DNA of 64,000 bases from Hermatobates lingyangjiaoensis (lineage: Eukaryota; Arthropoda; Insecta; Hemiptera; Hermatobatidae): the NCBI GenBank assembly GCA_026182355.1, contig JAPFBL010001617.1:9115001-9179000 (forward strand), given 5' to 3'. The stretch's first letter is position 1, and every line of letters starts with the position of its first letter. The position numbers were made by a program, and so were the translations under genes. The notes below the pieces were generated by a model that had not been told where the DNA came from, made no database searches, and worked only from the letters and a program-made list of their open reading frames with translations. Below, piece by piece: positions 54,852 to 64,000 of the stretch.

Positions 54852-55045
54852 GCGTGTTGTATTCTAAATTCTAAAATTTAGAATAAAGCTTAGAAGTAAG
54901 ACTGTATAGCCAAAAGAAGTGAATTTCATGTAATACAATTTGTGGAACATGCTGTTATTAAATAAATTCCCCCATGGCAAGGGTGGTACTTGCCACTGCC
55001 CGTGGGAAAAACAAAAAAAAAACACACACACATACACGCACAGAG
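54705..55045 (+). repeat. Two successive LINE 3'UTR-like segments with CA-rich tails
   Basis: 54705-54848 ends in (CA)n (54813-54847). 54880-55040 repeats the same order ('gtgaatttcatgtaatacaa', 'catggcaagggtggtact', 'gtgggaaaaacaaa') and also ends in CACACAC. Two tails in a row suggest head-to-tail insertion or a tandem copy of the same LINE. Confidence 0.6.
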
Positions 55046-56440
55046 TGAGAAAGATTCTTGTGCGGAATGTGATCTTATGAGGCTATTTAGTGGCCGTGGT
55101 CATCGGGAAATGCCGTAGGGGTGCTGGAACTTATCCTAAAAGTCGCTGCACCCAATGACTTATGACTGGTGGATTTATGAGGCTCATATACTGTTTGGGT
55201 TGCACTTGACCCTAGGGGACAGTTCAACGTGTATTTTTACTATCAGTGCCTTTGAAATCTAGAGCCAGGGAGCTTCCTACCTGCTAGCTGATACTCTTTT
55301 GTGCAAAGCTGATAAGGACCCAGCTGGTGAGTTCATATTCCTGATAATAATGGCAGCGTCTGATATTGGTAATCCCATCCACAGGGTTTTGATTATTTTA
55401 AAAAATGTTGCCAAAACAAGACGTCATCTAACAAATGACCTTAAGAATATTTATAAGACAGTGAATATGATGTCTAGAATATATAATATATGAAAACAGA
55501 ATTAGAATAATATAAAATTTAATTTAAAAATGCTCGCTAAGTTGTATTGTTACAAGACAACTCAATCTTATACGGATGTTATAAAAGGCAAAACGTCAGT
55601 ACCAGTTAATAAGGTTTTTAAAGTGGTGGTTATTCCTAAAAAGGATTGAAGTAGTGAAGAAACAAAGAATATTATCAAGACTCACGTAAACCCCTGTCAC
55701 TTAAAGATGGGTGTAGGAAAGTTAAAAGCTGCCTTAAAGGTCCAGGTTATCATAGAATCGGACTATCAAGGGTATGTAAATACGATTTGTAGCGAGATAA
55801 ATGAGAAATGTAGGGATGACCTAATTGCAGCACTTTCCAAGAAGTACTGGCCTCGAATGATCATCTATAATATTCCAGATGAAGTAAACTTGTATAATGT
55901 CTGTACTGTTATAAGAGAACAGAACGATGAACTGTATGTTGGAAAAGAGAATGCTCATTTAAAAGGTGTAATATAATTGAGAGATCTAAACGTACCCATA
56001 ATAAAAATATTTGTTGGAAAAGAGAATGCTCATTTAAAAGGTGTAATATAATTGAGAGATCTAAACGTACCCATAATAAAAATATTTGTTGGAAAAGAGA
56101 ATGCTCATTTAAAAGGTGTAATATAATTGAGAGATCTAAACGTACCCATAATAAAAATATTTGTTGGAAAAGAGAATGCTCATTTAAAAGGTGTAATATA
56201 ATTGAGAGATCTAAACGTACCCATAATAAAAATATTTGTGGGAAAAGAGAATGCTCATTTAGAAGGTGTAATATAATTGAGAGATCTAAACGTACCCATA
56301 ATAAAAATATTAATGCACACGGAAATAAAGCTCGCCACCTAATATTGGAGGTTCCAACTAATCTTCACAGTAAGATTAGCGCGTACGGATTGAAGTGAGC
56401 TTGGAATACTTGTAGGGCTGGGAACTATATTTTTGTCCTT
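55046..56440 (+). pseudogene. LINE 5' region with gag-like ORF1 remnant
   Basis: A GC-richer leader (55050-55300) is followed by fragments of ORF1. The frame at 55707-55976 gives VGKLKAALKVQVII and KKYWPRMIIYNIPDEVNLYN, then VIREQND. This resembles the PRIIIYDVP..L...I..QN block of LINE gag proteins. After the 75-bp array, ARHLILEVPTNLHSKI and AYGLK, a stop, AWNTC match the next gag segment (LEV...GR.YI.W..C). Frameshifts and stops are present. The tandem array interrupts the gene between these two parts. Confidence 0.68.
55941..56315 (+). repeat. 75-bp tandem repeat, five copies, inside LINE gag
   Basis: The unit starting 'ggaaaagagaatgctcattt' begins at 55941, 56016, 56091, 56166 and 56241, exactly 75 bp apart, and is nearly identical between copies. 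The unit length is a multiple of three but contains an in-frame stop. The near-identity implies recent expansion, long after the LINE had decayed. Confidence 0.92.
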
Positions 56441-57814
56441 CTATCTTATTATAAATTTAATTATTATAGTCAAACCATTGTAAAACCTGTCATTTTAAGC
56501 TCTCCCTGATATTTCATAATTCTATTACTGTAATTTAAGACCCCATTAGAGCACATATGAACGGCATATACTTCTCGAACTGTAAGTATTACATCAGCTT
56601 CTGTATTGGTGAAACCAAATGTTCTCATTCGATAAGAATCAACAATCATCGTTCTTATACCAGACAAACTAATTATCTGTTTACTTTTGCCTGGCTTGGG
56701 TGTTTAACACAAACTATTTGGGTGTTTGGCCAATATTTCGAAGTTTTTACGATCCATAAACTCAGACACTCCTGAAAGGATCTGTTGTTTCTAAAAAATA
56801 TATTCCAGTACATATTTAAACCTAGACAGGAACCAGGATTGAACTTGAGATAAATAGATATGTATGAGGTGAGGGAAGTCACTTAGGCTTATCCCCACCA
56901 TACACACTCCCGCTAACTACCACTGCCTGGTCCAGCTCAGTCCATTGTAAACTTCCCGCTATCCTAGTCGTGATACTCTTCTTGTATCCCTTGTTACTCT
57001 GTGAAGGACTTTTGTCTATAATCTTAACTAGCATTTTTGTTTGGTTTAGATTAGCTGTTATTATCCTCCCCCGTAAAAAAGAGTACATAAAATAGTACAT
57101 ACTTATAAAAACCCATGTATTTATAAATCAACAGGAACGAGAAATTATTTTTTAATAGGGGTTCACATACTGCGCACCCAGGTGTAATACAAAGTACTAT
57201 GCAGGTTCATGACTGGTCTTTTATAAACTTTTATGAACAGCAATCAACAAAAATAATGTATTCCTTACATAAAAAATTTAAAATCATTGCTGCTTTTAGT
57301 ACTGAATACTGAAATTTTACTACCGAGAAATGTGCTAACAGTTATGCTACCGTTACTCCGTAATCACTATTAGTGGTCTGGGCGGTAAGCTATAATTTTT
57401 AACGACAATATATTTTCTTTGAATATTCTCAACTGAACTTTTTGCCAATATTCCTTAGTTCCCAATTCAAATAACTAAGAAAGCCTGATGCTGTTTACTT
57501 ATACTGTTGTTGGTATCGTACGACTGTTACAGACGATATTCATCTTCAATAAATGTTCCAAATATCAGTGTGTGCACTAGGACTGTAGGCCTTAGTTCCT
57601 TTCTTAATTTAGCATGCACTAATCCCTATGGTACTAACAACATGTATGCATTAAAAAAAATTGTTCTCAAATTATTTAAAATGCAGTCATGTTGATTTCA
57701 GACAAATGAGATGTATTTTACAATCAATATTACATAACCATACCTAAGAAAAAAATTTGCTTAAAAAAGTGAAGCGAACGGAAAAATGACGCCTATGATA
57801 AATAGTGAAGGTAC
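56441..57814. other. Intron sequence without recognised gene
   Basis: No domain or repeat family recognised. The stretch just downstream of the homeodomain-exon donor (57700-57814) is AT-rich with the donor AAG|GTACCT. Confidence 0.4.
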
Positions 57815-58113
57815 CTTTTCTTGTTGCATCTGCTGCTTCATGGCAAGGGCTCGCTTTTTGTCCTTACATCGTTTATTCTGGAACCAGACCCTGATGACTC
57901 GGGGACTGAGGCCAGTCATCTCAACCAGCTGCTCCTTCATGAGGGCGTCTGGTCGAGGGTTTGCAGAGTAACAGGTCCTCAAGGTGTGCAGTTGCTTTTC
58001 ATTGAGAACTGTCCTCACTCTGGTCGGCTTGCCGTCCCCACTGCCCCCAACCTTGCGCCCCACACCACCGCCACCGCTTTCTCTCACTTTGTTGCACCCA
58101 GACTCCGAGGAAT
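57815..58113 (-). CDS. tup: Islet/tailup LIM-homeobox protein, homeodomain exon
   Basis: The acceptor tttctcttttcag ends at 58114 and the exon begins with the last two bases of a split codon. The following 99 codons read [16 protein letters not shown], then the homeodomain from about [20 protein letters not shown] through [20 protein letters not shown] to [18 protein letters not shown], and MKQQMQQEK at a phase-0 donor. The recognition helix has VWFQN (Q50, N51). The sequence is essentially the invariant Islet homeodomain, so the orthology call is strong. The product is a nuclear transcription factor specifying motor neurons and heart/amnioserosa lineages in insects. LIM domains are encoded upstream, outside the window. 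The ATG at 58087 is not the start. Confidence 0.97.
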
Positions 58114-58394
58114 CTGAAAAGAGAAATCACTGCATCAATAAAATAACCTACTAACCAATTTGGCATCTGTTATTGACAATTCACAAAGTAACTACTTCAA
58201 TCTATTAAACACCGCTGCAGTCTCCTAGTAGCAGCTTTGTAAAAAGAGGTTAGGTTCAGTTTAAATGATGGCATAATGTACTTTTTTTTAAATGGTATAA
58301 AAATCTATTTGGATAAGATATAATAATAGTGTTATTAAGAACAACTAATGTTTATATTGTTTGTTCAAGTCGTGCAATACTTGCATTATACATA
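58114..58394. other. Start of the intron upstream of the homeodomain exon
   Basis: The acceptor tract is immediately at 58114-58126. No other feature seen. The intron continues beyond 64000. Confidence 0.5.
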
Positions 58395-58990
58395 CGTTTT
58401 ATACTTTACTATAAGTAAAGTATAGTGATCATAAAAAATTCCATCTTGAGATTTTGAAGCATTTACCTGTTTCGAGGTCTCCAAAGTCCATTTTGACGGT
58501 TTTCTGATGATATCTGTGTGTGGGTGGGTGGTTGTGTATCCAAAAGTTTGTTACCAAGCCTACAATCTTTAATGGATCAAATCCATATTTAAAAAAAATA
58601 TTGGCCTGTATTGTAGACGAGCTCTATTGTTTGGGGGGCTATATTTTATGATTTGAAATATTAGTCAAAACAACTCGAAAGATTTCGATAGGAATAGATA
58701 TGAGGAAGCTTCAAGCAATACCAATTGACTGATCAAAATGGAATTATACCTAAAAATAGCGCTAAAGGTGGCGATGAGTTGAGGAATTATTTTTTCAGAA
58801 TAGCATTTTCAAAAAGGGGCGCTATTTTATGCTTTCAGATATTTTTTTTTAAAGCAAAACTGTTAGCTATAGAAAAATGAAGTTTTTCAAAAAAGTTGAA
58901 CATAAAATTTCATAAAATTCTGCACTGCCGTGAAGGACAGTATACCTATAAAAACTCAAAATTCTTCTTTGGTAAATAATGGATCACCTA
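58395..58990 (+). repeat. Interspersed repeat family R, plus copy
   Basis: It begins with 'atactttactataagtaaagt', a clean palindrome. A short GTGTGTGGGTGGGTGG tract at 58514-58530 follows, and it ends near 'aatggatcacctactgctta'. Confidence 0.72.
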
Positions 58991-59095
58991 CTGCTTATCC
59001 ATTTTTTTACATTTGTTTAAATTGTTTATATATACTTAAAAAATGTTTAAGTGAAATTAAATTAATATTAAGAGGTACATTAAAAAAATATGAAA

Positions 59096-60480
59096 TCATT
59101 ATAAATAAAATAATGATTTTGTCTGTACATTGCTTAGAACTGACTCATTTCAAGTTTTCTTTACGTTTCATACATTGGAGAAACCGAATCCACCCTTAGA
59201 AAAATTTCTGTCGGTTTGTCGGTTTGTCTGTTTGTCGGTTTGTCTGTTTGTCCGCAAAACTTTGTCACAAGTAAACTCAGCTACCATAAGACTTATAAAG
59301 CTGAAACTTTTACAGTAGATTTGTATAGGTCTAACTTAAAATATACTCGTAGGCTCTAAATTGATTGGAAATTCAACGTAGAAGTGAAGTTATGGACGTT
59401 TAACGCAAAAATGTTTGTCACAAGTAAACTCAGCCACCATAAGACATAGAGAGCTGAAACATTGACACTGGATTTGTGTATGCCTAACTTAAAATATGGG
59501 CTCTAAATAGATTGATAATTCAGTACAGAAGCGAAGTTATGGGGCTTTTAGTTGTATTTTCCTAACTTCATAGACAAGTTTGTTTTGAAAATACACAGGT
59601 GTGGCAAGTAGGTATTATTAGTTGATTTTAATTTCAATTGAGCATATGAATATATTGCGTATTTGACATCATTGAAATGGTGTTTCACAGAGTTGAGGAT
59701 GTACTATCTATTGAGAATAAATGTTTTGTAAACGTGCAATTCTCAGTCCTTAATATGAACAGGCAGGAGAAATCAACAAACAAGTTCTTACGCTATATGA
59801 AGCCGAGGAAAGAACTTACAAGTCAGTAAAGAGATTGGATTAGTGATGAAGAAGCAGTTCATTATCTAATTGAATTTCTTGGCTCTGAATTTATTTCTCC
59901 TGGACTGCCTGCTCATGAGTAAAAACTTAAGGTAGGAGCACCAATGATGCTGCAATTTATAGCAGTAACAAATTTCATGTTACGAAACATGAGTGCCCCA
60001 AAAACTGTGCAACGGGACACGACTCTGAGTTCGTGCTCTACACATAATGACTGGATGTGGTATTGGGGAGTCTGTGTGTATACCACGCATACCATTGATT
60101 CCGAGCCACTGTCTGTTTCCGTTGAAATGATTGCAAAGTCCCGTCAGAGTCTATTTCGCAATGACGTTAACTAAGTCCAAAGGGAGACTTTATCTAACGC
60201 AGGAATTCAAGTTAGCGAAACCAAGTTTTTCTCACAAGGTCAACTGTAGTTTACTTGCTCAAGAGTCAGAGGTTTCAACTGATTGTTCTTCCATGACCCT
60301 GAAGGACAGACAGCTAATGTAGTGTATACAGAGGCATTTGTTTAACACTGTACTAATAATGGTGTTTTCTACTATTCTAAAATTTCTTATTATAGTATTA
60401 GTAATATACTATAATTGATATTTTGGAATACCAAGTATAATAGAATTTTTGATTCCGTCAAAGACGGGTACATTTGCTAG
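59096..60480 (+). mobile_element. Helitron family A, 1.39-kb copy
   Basis: Starts A|TCATTATAAATAAAATAATG (slightly mutated) and ends TTTGCTAG|T. A five-pair hairpin CCGTC-AAA-GACGG (60455-60467) sits 13 bases before the end. It carries two copies of a 'gtaaactcagc.accataaga' block and the helicase tail. It is the best example of the family's 3' end. Confidence 0.85.
59840..60320 (+). pseudogene. Helitron helicase C-terminal remnant
   Basis: EFLGSEFISPGLPAHE, then NMSAPKTVQRDTTLSSCS and VRVYFAMTLTKSKGRLYL are seen in successive frames. They are collinear with the remnant at 28510-29050 and contain helicase motif VI with a one-base deletion after TLTKS. Confidence 0.7.
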
Positions 60481-60769
60481 TGTTTTAATAAGTTAATATG
60501 TATTAGAAGAATGAAATACTTAATGTAAAAATTAACCCCACTAAAAGATATATTTTCTTACGTATTCCATGGTATGATGGATGGATGTCTGATCCATCAT
60601 ACTATGGATATGGTATCAAAGTGTTAGACTAATCAAACTGCATGTTGCACCCTTGAACAAAACTTAATGTCAGGTAGAGTCCTTGGTGTGTATGAACTTC
60701 ATTGTCTTTGAGTAATATTGAAGTATAGGAAATTTGTTATTACGTTTTTTATTACAAAATGAAAATAAT
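60481..60769. other. AT-rich sequence
   Basis: 'gatggatgtctgatccatca' at 60578 is a small hairpin. Nothing else recognised. Confidence 0.35.
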
Positions 60770-62050
60770 TTTAATCTACTTCTTTCTTGATTCGATGAAC
60801 CTCACATTTTTTCTTACACTATTCTTATATGTTCCTTACTAAATATAACACTCTTAAATTTTAAAAAAAATCTCTTTGGTTTAATGGATTTAGAAGGAAC
60901 TCATGATAGATGCGTTCAAATCTGTGAATGGTACTAAGATATATAAGCATAAATACTATAGGATATATTAAAGTTAAGTAATATTGTAAAATAATAATTC
61001 GTGTAAGTACCGGATATAGAACAGTTGTGAACAGAAAAGGATATTCTCAGGGAGGTTAAGGTATGGCTCCTTTTCTACTGATTAGTTGTTGATGACCCGC
61101 TGAATACTCACTCTATATAACGAAGGCTGTGATACACAAGATATGCAGAAGTCCTTTTATTATAAAAAGAGCAATGCTTAATGGTACTGCCTTCAGATGA
61201 TGCAGTATGCCTCCCACATTGTAGAAAGATAGATAAAGAAAAATATCTGGGTATAAATCCACCTAAAACGGTCCTTATACTTAGGTGAAGAGGAAAAAAT
61301 GTGAGATGAAATATCAAAATAAAAATACGATAAAACACTAATAGTTTGACTTGTATGTTGATTAGAGACATTACCCTTCAGAGACAAATGAATCAAGGAG
61401 AAACCAGTCAAAGGATGTCAAGAACAGCCGGGTTCAATTTAGTTCAAGTGCTCATTCCAACTGTGCTTAATTTTAAAAAAAATATTCTATCTTCAAACGG
61501 AGAATTTAAAAGATATATGTATAACAACTATTAGAAATTTGTTTAGTCAACTACTATGAATGGAAGCTGTATTTGAAATCTTATGAAGAGAGAAGACTCT
61601 CTGTCTGGAAGGGGTAGAAACCACTGACCACATTATATCTGTATTTCAGCCAATCACTTTGGAATGGACAAATATTTTTGTCGGATCATATCTAAAACTA
61701 TAAAAGTGAGGGATCCTTGTCTATGTTCATTTATGAAAGCCAGTAAAGAAGTTAGAATCTGAAGTTGAATTTAGTTACAACAATGGCATATACAATATTA
61801 CAGCTATGGCTGCGGAGCGTACGAGTCCAATGAGAATCATGTCCTCAGTTTAATAATTTTAATAACATGTCAGATTGACCAATGATTTTACATTTTTTTA
61901 TGACTAATAAAATGATTATAGTCACATGTAAGTGAACAAATGATACATATTGATTAAAATGTAAATAACAGATAAAATCAAACGAGTTTGATAATATGTT
62001 TACTTTCATTAGAGTTGAGTGTAGACCACTACAGATTTCTTCATCAGATT
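60770..62050 (+). repeat. Interspersed repeat family J, long copy
   Basis: Collinear with 51490-52740 ('aaggaactcatgatagatgc', 'ataaatccacctaaaacggt', 'gttgagtgtagaccactaca'). Fragments in reverse orientation lie at 9.35, 10.9 and 21.35 kb. No coding domain. Confidence 0.65.
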
Positions 62051-63318
62051 TAAAATGTGATTGAAAGATCGTTTTTAACTAGTGTCAGAAAAGTTTGTTT
62101 CTTCAAAAATACCTGTAAGAGGTATTTTATATTTTATCAGTAAATAAATATAATATCATTGTAATAGGATTATTATCATATTATACGATTTAAAATGATG
62201 AAATCAGTTACAATCGTGAATTATAAAAAGTCACAGAATCTATAACATGTTTAGTATCATTAAAGGGCTTTGAGCTTTTAGCTCAATATTCCTTATAGAA
62301 GTAGTCGATGATTCAACGAAATATTGTAAAATTACAAAATTAATGTGTTTTTTAAATGATAATGTGGAAATTTCTTATATATAAATTGTAAATATAAACC
62401 ACAGGCAACCGCGATTATAACAAGTGAGGTCTTTCACTACATCTTTTAGAGAGTAACTCAGTTTTTCTCTGATAAAATAAAATAAAGGGCCTTATATAAT
62501 TTATTTATTCTTTTTCTTTTATACTTCTTTCCAGTTATATATGTTTCATTAAAGTGAACCACAGTCTTGGAATTCACGATCTTCTGACTGGCAGATTTGA
62601 TGTTTTGAACCAATTTCCTTTTATCAGGGGCTAAATGAAATAGGAGTTGGGCAAGTGAAATATTTCACAAAGATAAACAAGTTTTTGATGTGTATGTATA
62701 TATAAGATTGTACAGAATAAAGGGATGAAGGGGAGAAATAAAAGTAGATGTTCAAAAGTGAAAAGGAAATCAAAGAAGGGATATCTTCAGTGCGATAACA
62801 AAAATATTACAAGAGGAAAATTAAATAGAGACATAAATAGAAGACAAAAAAAAAGGATGTAATATAATAAAAGATGAAAATGAGGTTGCCTGAGAGGTTA
62901 AATAATTCTGTAAGATATATTTAAATTTAAATTTTTAAGATGTATTTAATAAGGTTAAAGGCAAAGAAAATAAAAGAAAGAAATTATGATAAGAGCTAAT
63001 AAGTAAGGAGATAGAGTTATATGAGTTGTTGTAGCGAGATTTTGGTACTACTTGCCCAATTAAAGAGCAGTGAACAGAGACTGACAGTAGGCAAAGATCT
63101 GAACCAAAGCCAAGGTGGGGAAATGGAAGATGTATAAGTCCTCAGATTAACTGCAGAGAGGAGAGACTAACCACCAATTACCTTTCTTTGATATTCTATT
63201 TCAATAAAGGTCTAGTGGCTTCAGCACAATAGTTTATTGCAAACCTACGAACACATGACTAGCCTGATGGAAGAAGCTAATACCGGGACAGGTACAAGAA
63301 ACATCTGTTACTTAACTA

Positions 63319-63321
<3 letters not shown>
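62051..63321. other. AT-rich intron sequence
   Basis: No gene or family recognised. A purine-rich stretch lies at 62700-62900. Confidence 0.35.
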
Positions 63322-63374
<53 letters not shown>

Positions 63375-63380
63375 TATATA
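63322..63380. repeat. (TA)n microsatellite
   Basis: A nearly pure TA array directly adjoins the first family-2 arm. Confidence 0.9.
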
Positions 63381-63416
63381 TCAATGATCAAACCACAATA
63401 AGAAATGGGAAAACAA

Positions 63417-63457
63417 GACTAAGATCTTTCAACCGTAACAAGCGGTCTTCGTCAGAG

Positions 63458-63459
<2 letters not shown>
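63417..63459 (-). ncRNA. Hammerhead ribozyme candidate, family 2 (truncated arm)
   Basis: Full consensus core on the minus strand, immediately followed by the TA array at the end of stem I. Confidence 0.7.
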
Positions 63460-63515
<56 letters not shown>

Positions 63516-63548
63516 ATGATCAAACCACAATAAGAAATGGGAAAACAA

Positions 63549-63591
63549 GACTAAGATCTTTCAACCGTAACAAGCGGTCTTCGTCAGAGTC
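63549..63591 (-). ncRNA. Hammerhead ribozyme candidate, family 2 (left arm)
   Basis: Consensus core on the minus strand with all stems intact. Confidence 0.75.
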
Positions 63592-63619
63592 AGAAACCCA
63601 ACTGAGGGGTTGGGTTTTT

Positions 63620-63662
63620 GACTCTGACGAAGACCGCTTGTTACGGTTGAAAGATCTTAGTC
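63620..63662 (+). ncRNA. Hammerhead ribozyme candidate, family 2 (right arm, reference)
   Basis: Stem I GACT (63620-63623) pairs with AGTC (63659-63662). The box CTGACGA is 63624-63630, with an extra A at 63631. Stem II is GACCG (63632-63636) with CGGTT (63644-63648), including one G-T wobble, around loop CTTGTTA. GAAA is at 63649-63652 and the self-complementary AGATCT is 63652-63657. Predicted cleavage is after T63658. Confidence 0.78.
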
Positions 63663-63770
63663 TTGTTTTCCCATTTCTTATTGTGGTTTGATCATTGATT
63701 GTTGTTTCACGTGTTTATGTGAAAGCTTTATATATATATATATATATATATATACAACGAAATTTTGAAT

Positions 63771-64000
63771 AAAACGTGAAATACTCTTATAGCAAACATT
63801 CCACTATCGCAGCCTACGTGAGAAGGGATCTTAGCCATTGCAGTAAATGGGCAGACATCTATTCTCAGTTGGAGATAGCCACCCAGGACCTGTTAAACAA
63901 TGGATACTCTACAATGGAGTAAGGAAAACCATCAACCAATTCTTTGAAAGATGGTATGGTCCAACAGAAGAGAGAGGCTTAAAAGAAGAAAGATATATTC
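63771..64000 (+). pseudogene. PLE reverse transcriptase C-terminal region, runs off the window
   Basis: The plus frame reads SKHSTIAAYVRRDLSHCSKW, ADIYSQLEIATQDLLNNGYS and then, after a one-base frameshift near 63919, VRKTINQFFERWYG. The R.L.HCS.W....E......L..NGY....V...I..F pattern follows the RT thumb in Penelope-like elements. It starts just after a TA array and the family-2 foldback and continues past 64000. Confidence 0.65.

Larger units (their letters stand above)
39630..57814 (-). other. tup: tailup intron (18.2 kb)
   Basis: The donor AAG|GTACCT at 57815/57814 and the acceptor at 39630 delimit this intron. It contains the best-preserved PLE, a 2.4-kb Helitron, LINE remnants, R and J repeats and two GC-richer candidate regulatory islands. 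Confidence 0.85.
63381..63735. repeat. Family-2 foldback, intact, plus a truncated tandem arm
   Basis: A first left arm (63381-63460) is cut by (TA)n (63460-63512). A complete foldback follows (63513-63735): left arm 'tcaatgatcaaaccacaata' to 'gtcagaaacccaac', and right arm its near-exact complement ending 'gtttcacgtgtttatgtgaa'. A further TA array follows. Confidence 0.88.

Noticed and set aside
57786..58117. Plus-strand frames over the homeodomain exon
   Set aside because: Antisense shadows of the strongly conserved Islet homeodomain exon.

Overview
The window is AT-rich eukaryotic DNA, very probably from an arthropod and most likely an insect. Exons are short, introns are close to 20 kb, and the space between exons is packed with decayed transposable elements and (TA)n arrays. 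I see no bacterial operons, no rRNA or convincing tRNA genes and no CRISPR array.

Only one host gene is supported. The last three coding exons of an Islet/tailup LIM-homeobox transcription factor lie on the minus strand: homeodomain exon 57815-58113, middle exon 39423-39629 and terminal exon 18396-18545. Their phases match and all the GT/AG splice sites inside the window are present. The LIM-domain exons must lie beyond 64000. So positions 18546-57814 are two tailup introns of about 20.9 and 18.2 kb, and 1-18395 is 3'UTR plus downstream flank. A few GC-richer non-repeat islands in these introns (about 23.2, 26.7, 33.8, 48.3 and 53.8 kb) are candidate regulatory elements.

The rest is mobile DNA. 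(a) Penelope-like elements (PLEs) with RT and GIY-YIG endonuclease remnants occur at 3.3-4.3, 7.5-8.5, 14.6-15.5, 29.2-29.7, 40.7-42.6 and 63.8-64.0 kb. Several are enclosed by inverted pseudo-LTRs. (b) Many foldback hairpins are built from those pseudo-LTRs and usually abut (TA)n. (c) Helitrons include four copies of one helicase-derived family plus a 2.4-kb element with textbook ends. (d) There is an internally deleted mariner, two or three LINE remnants (RNase H-bearing I-like at 12.3-14.2 kb; gag and zinc-knuckle remnants at 54.5-56.4 kb), and two unclassified interspersed families, here called R and J. (e) Tandem arrays of 75, 84 and about 135 bp are also present.

The most interesting signal is a set of hammerhead-ribozyme cores in the PLE pseudo-LTRs. 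At least six sequence-divergent families share CUGANGA, stem II, GAAA, a short mostly self-complementary stem III, then a cleavage base and a compensating stem I. Most have one extra nucleotide right after the CUGANGA box. Many are paired head-to-head in foldbacks, so each strand carries one ribozyme. Families were recognised by eye; no search was run.
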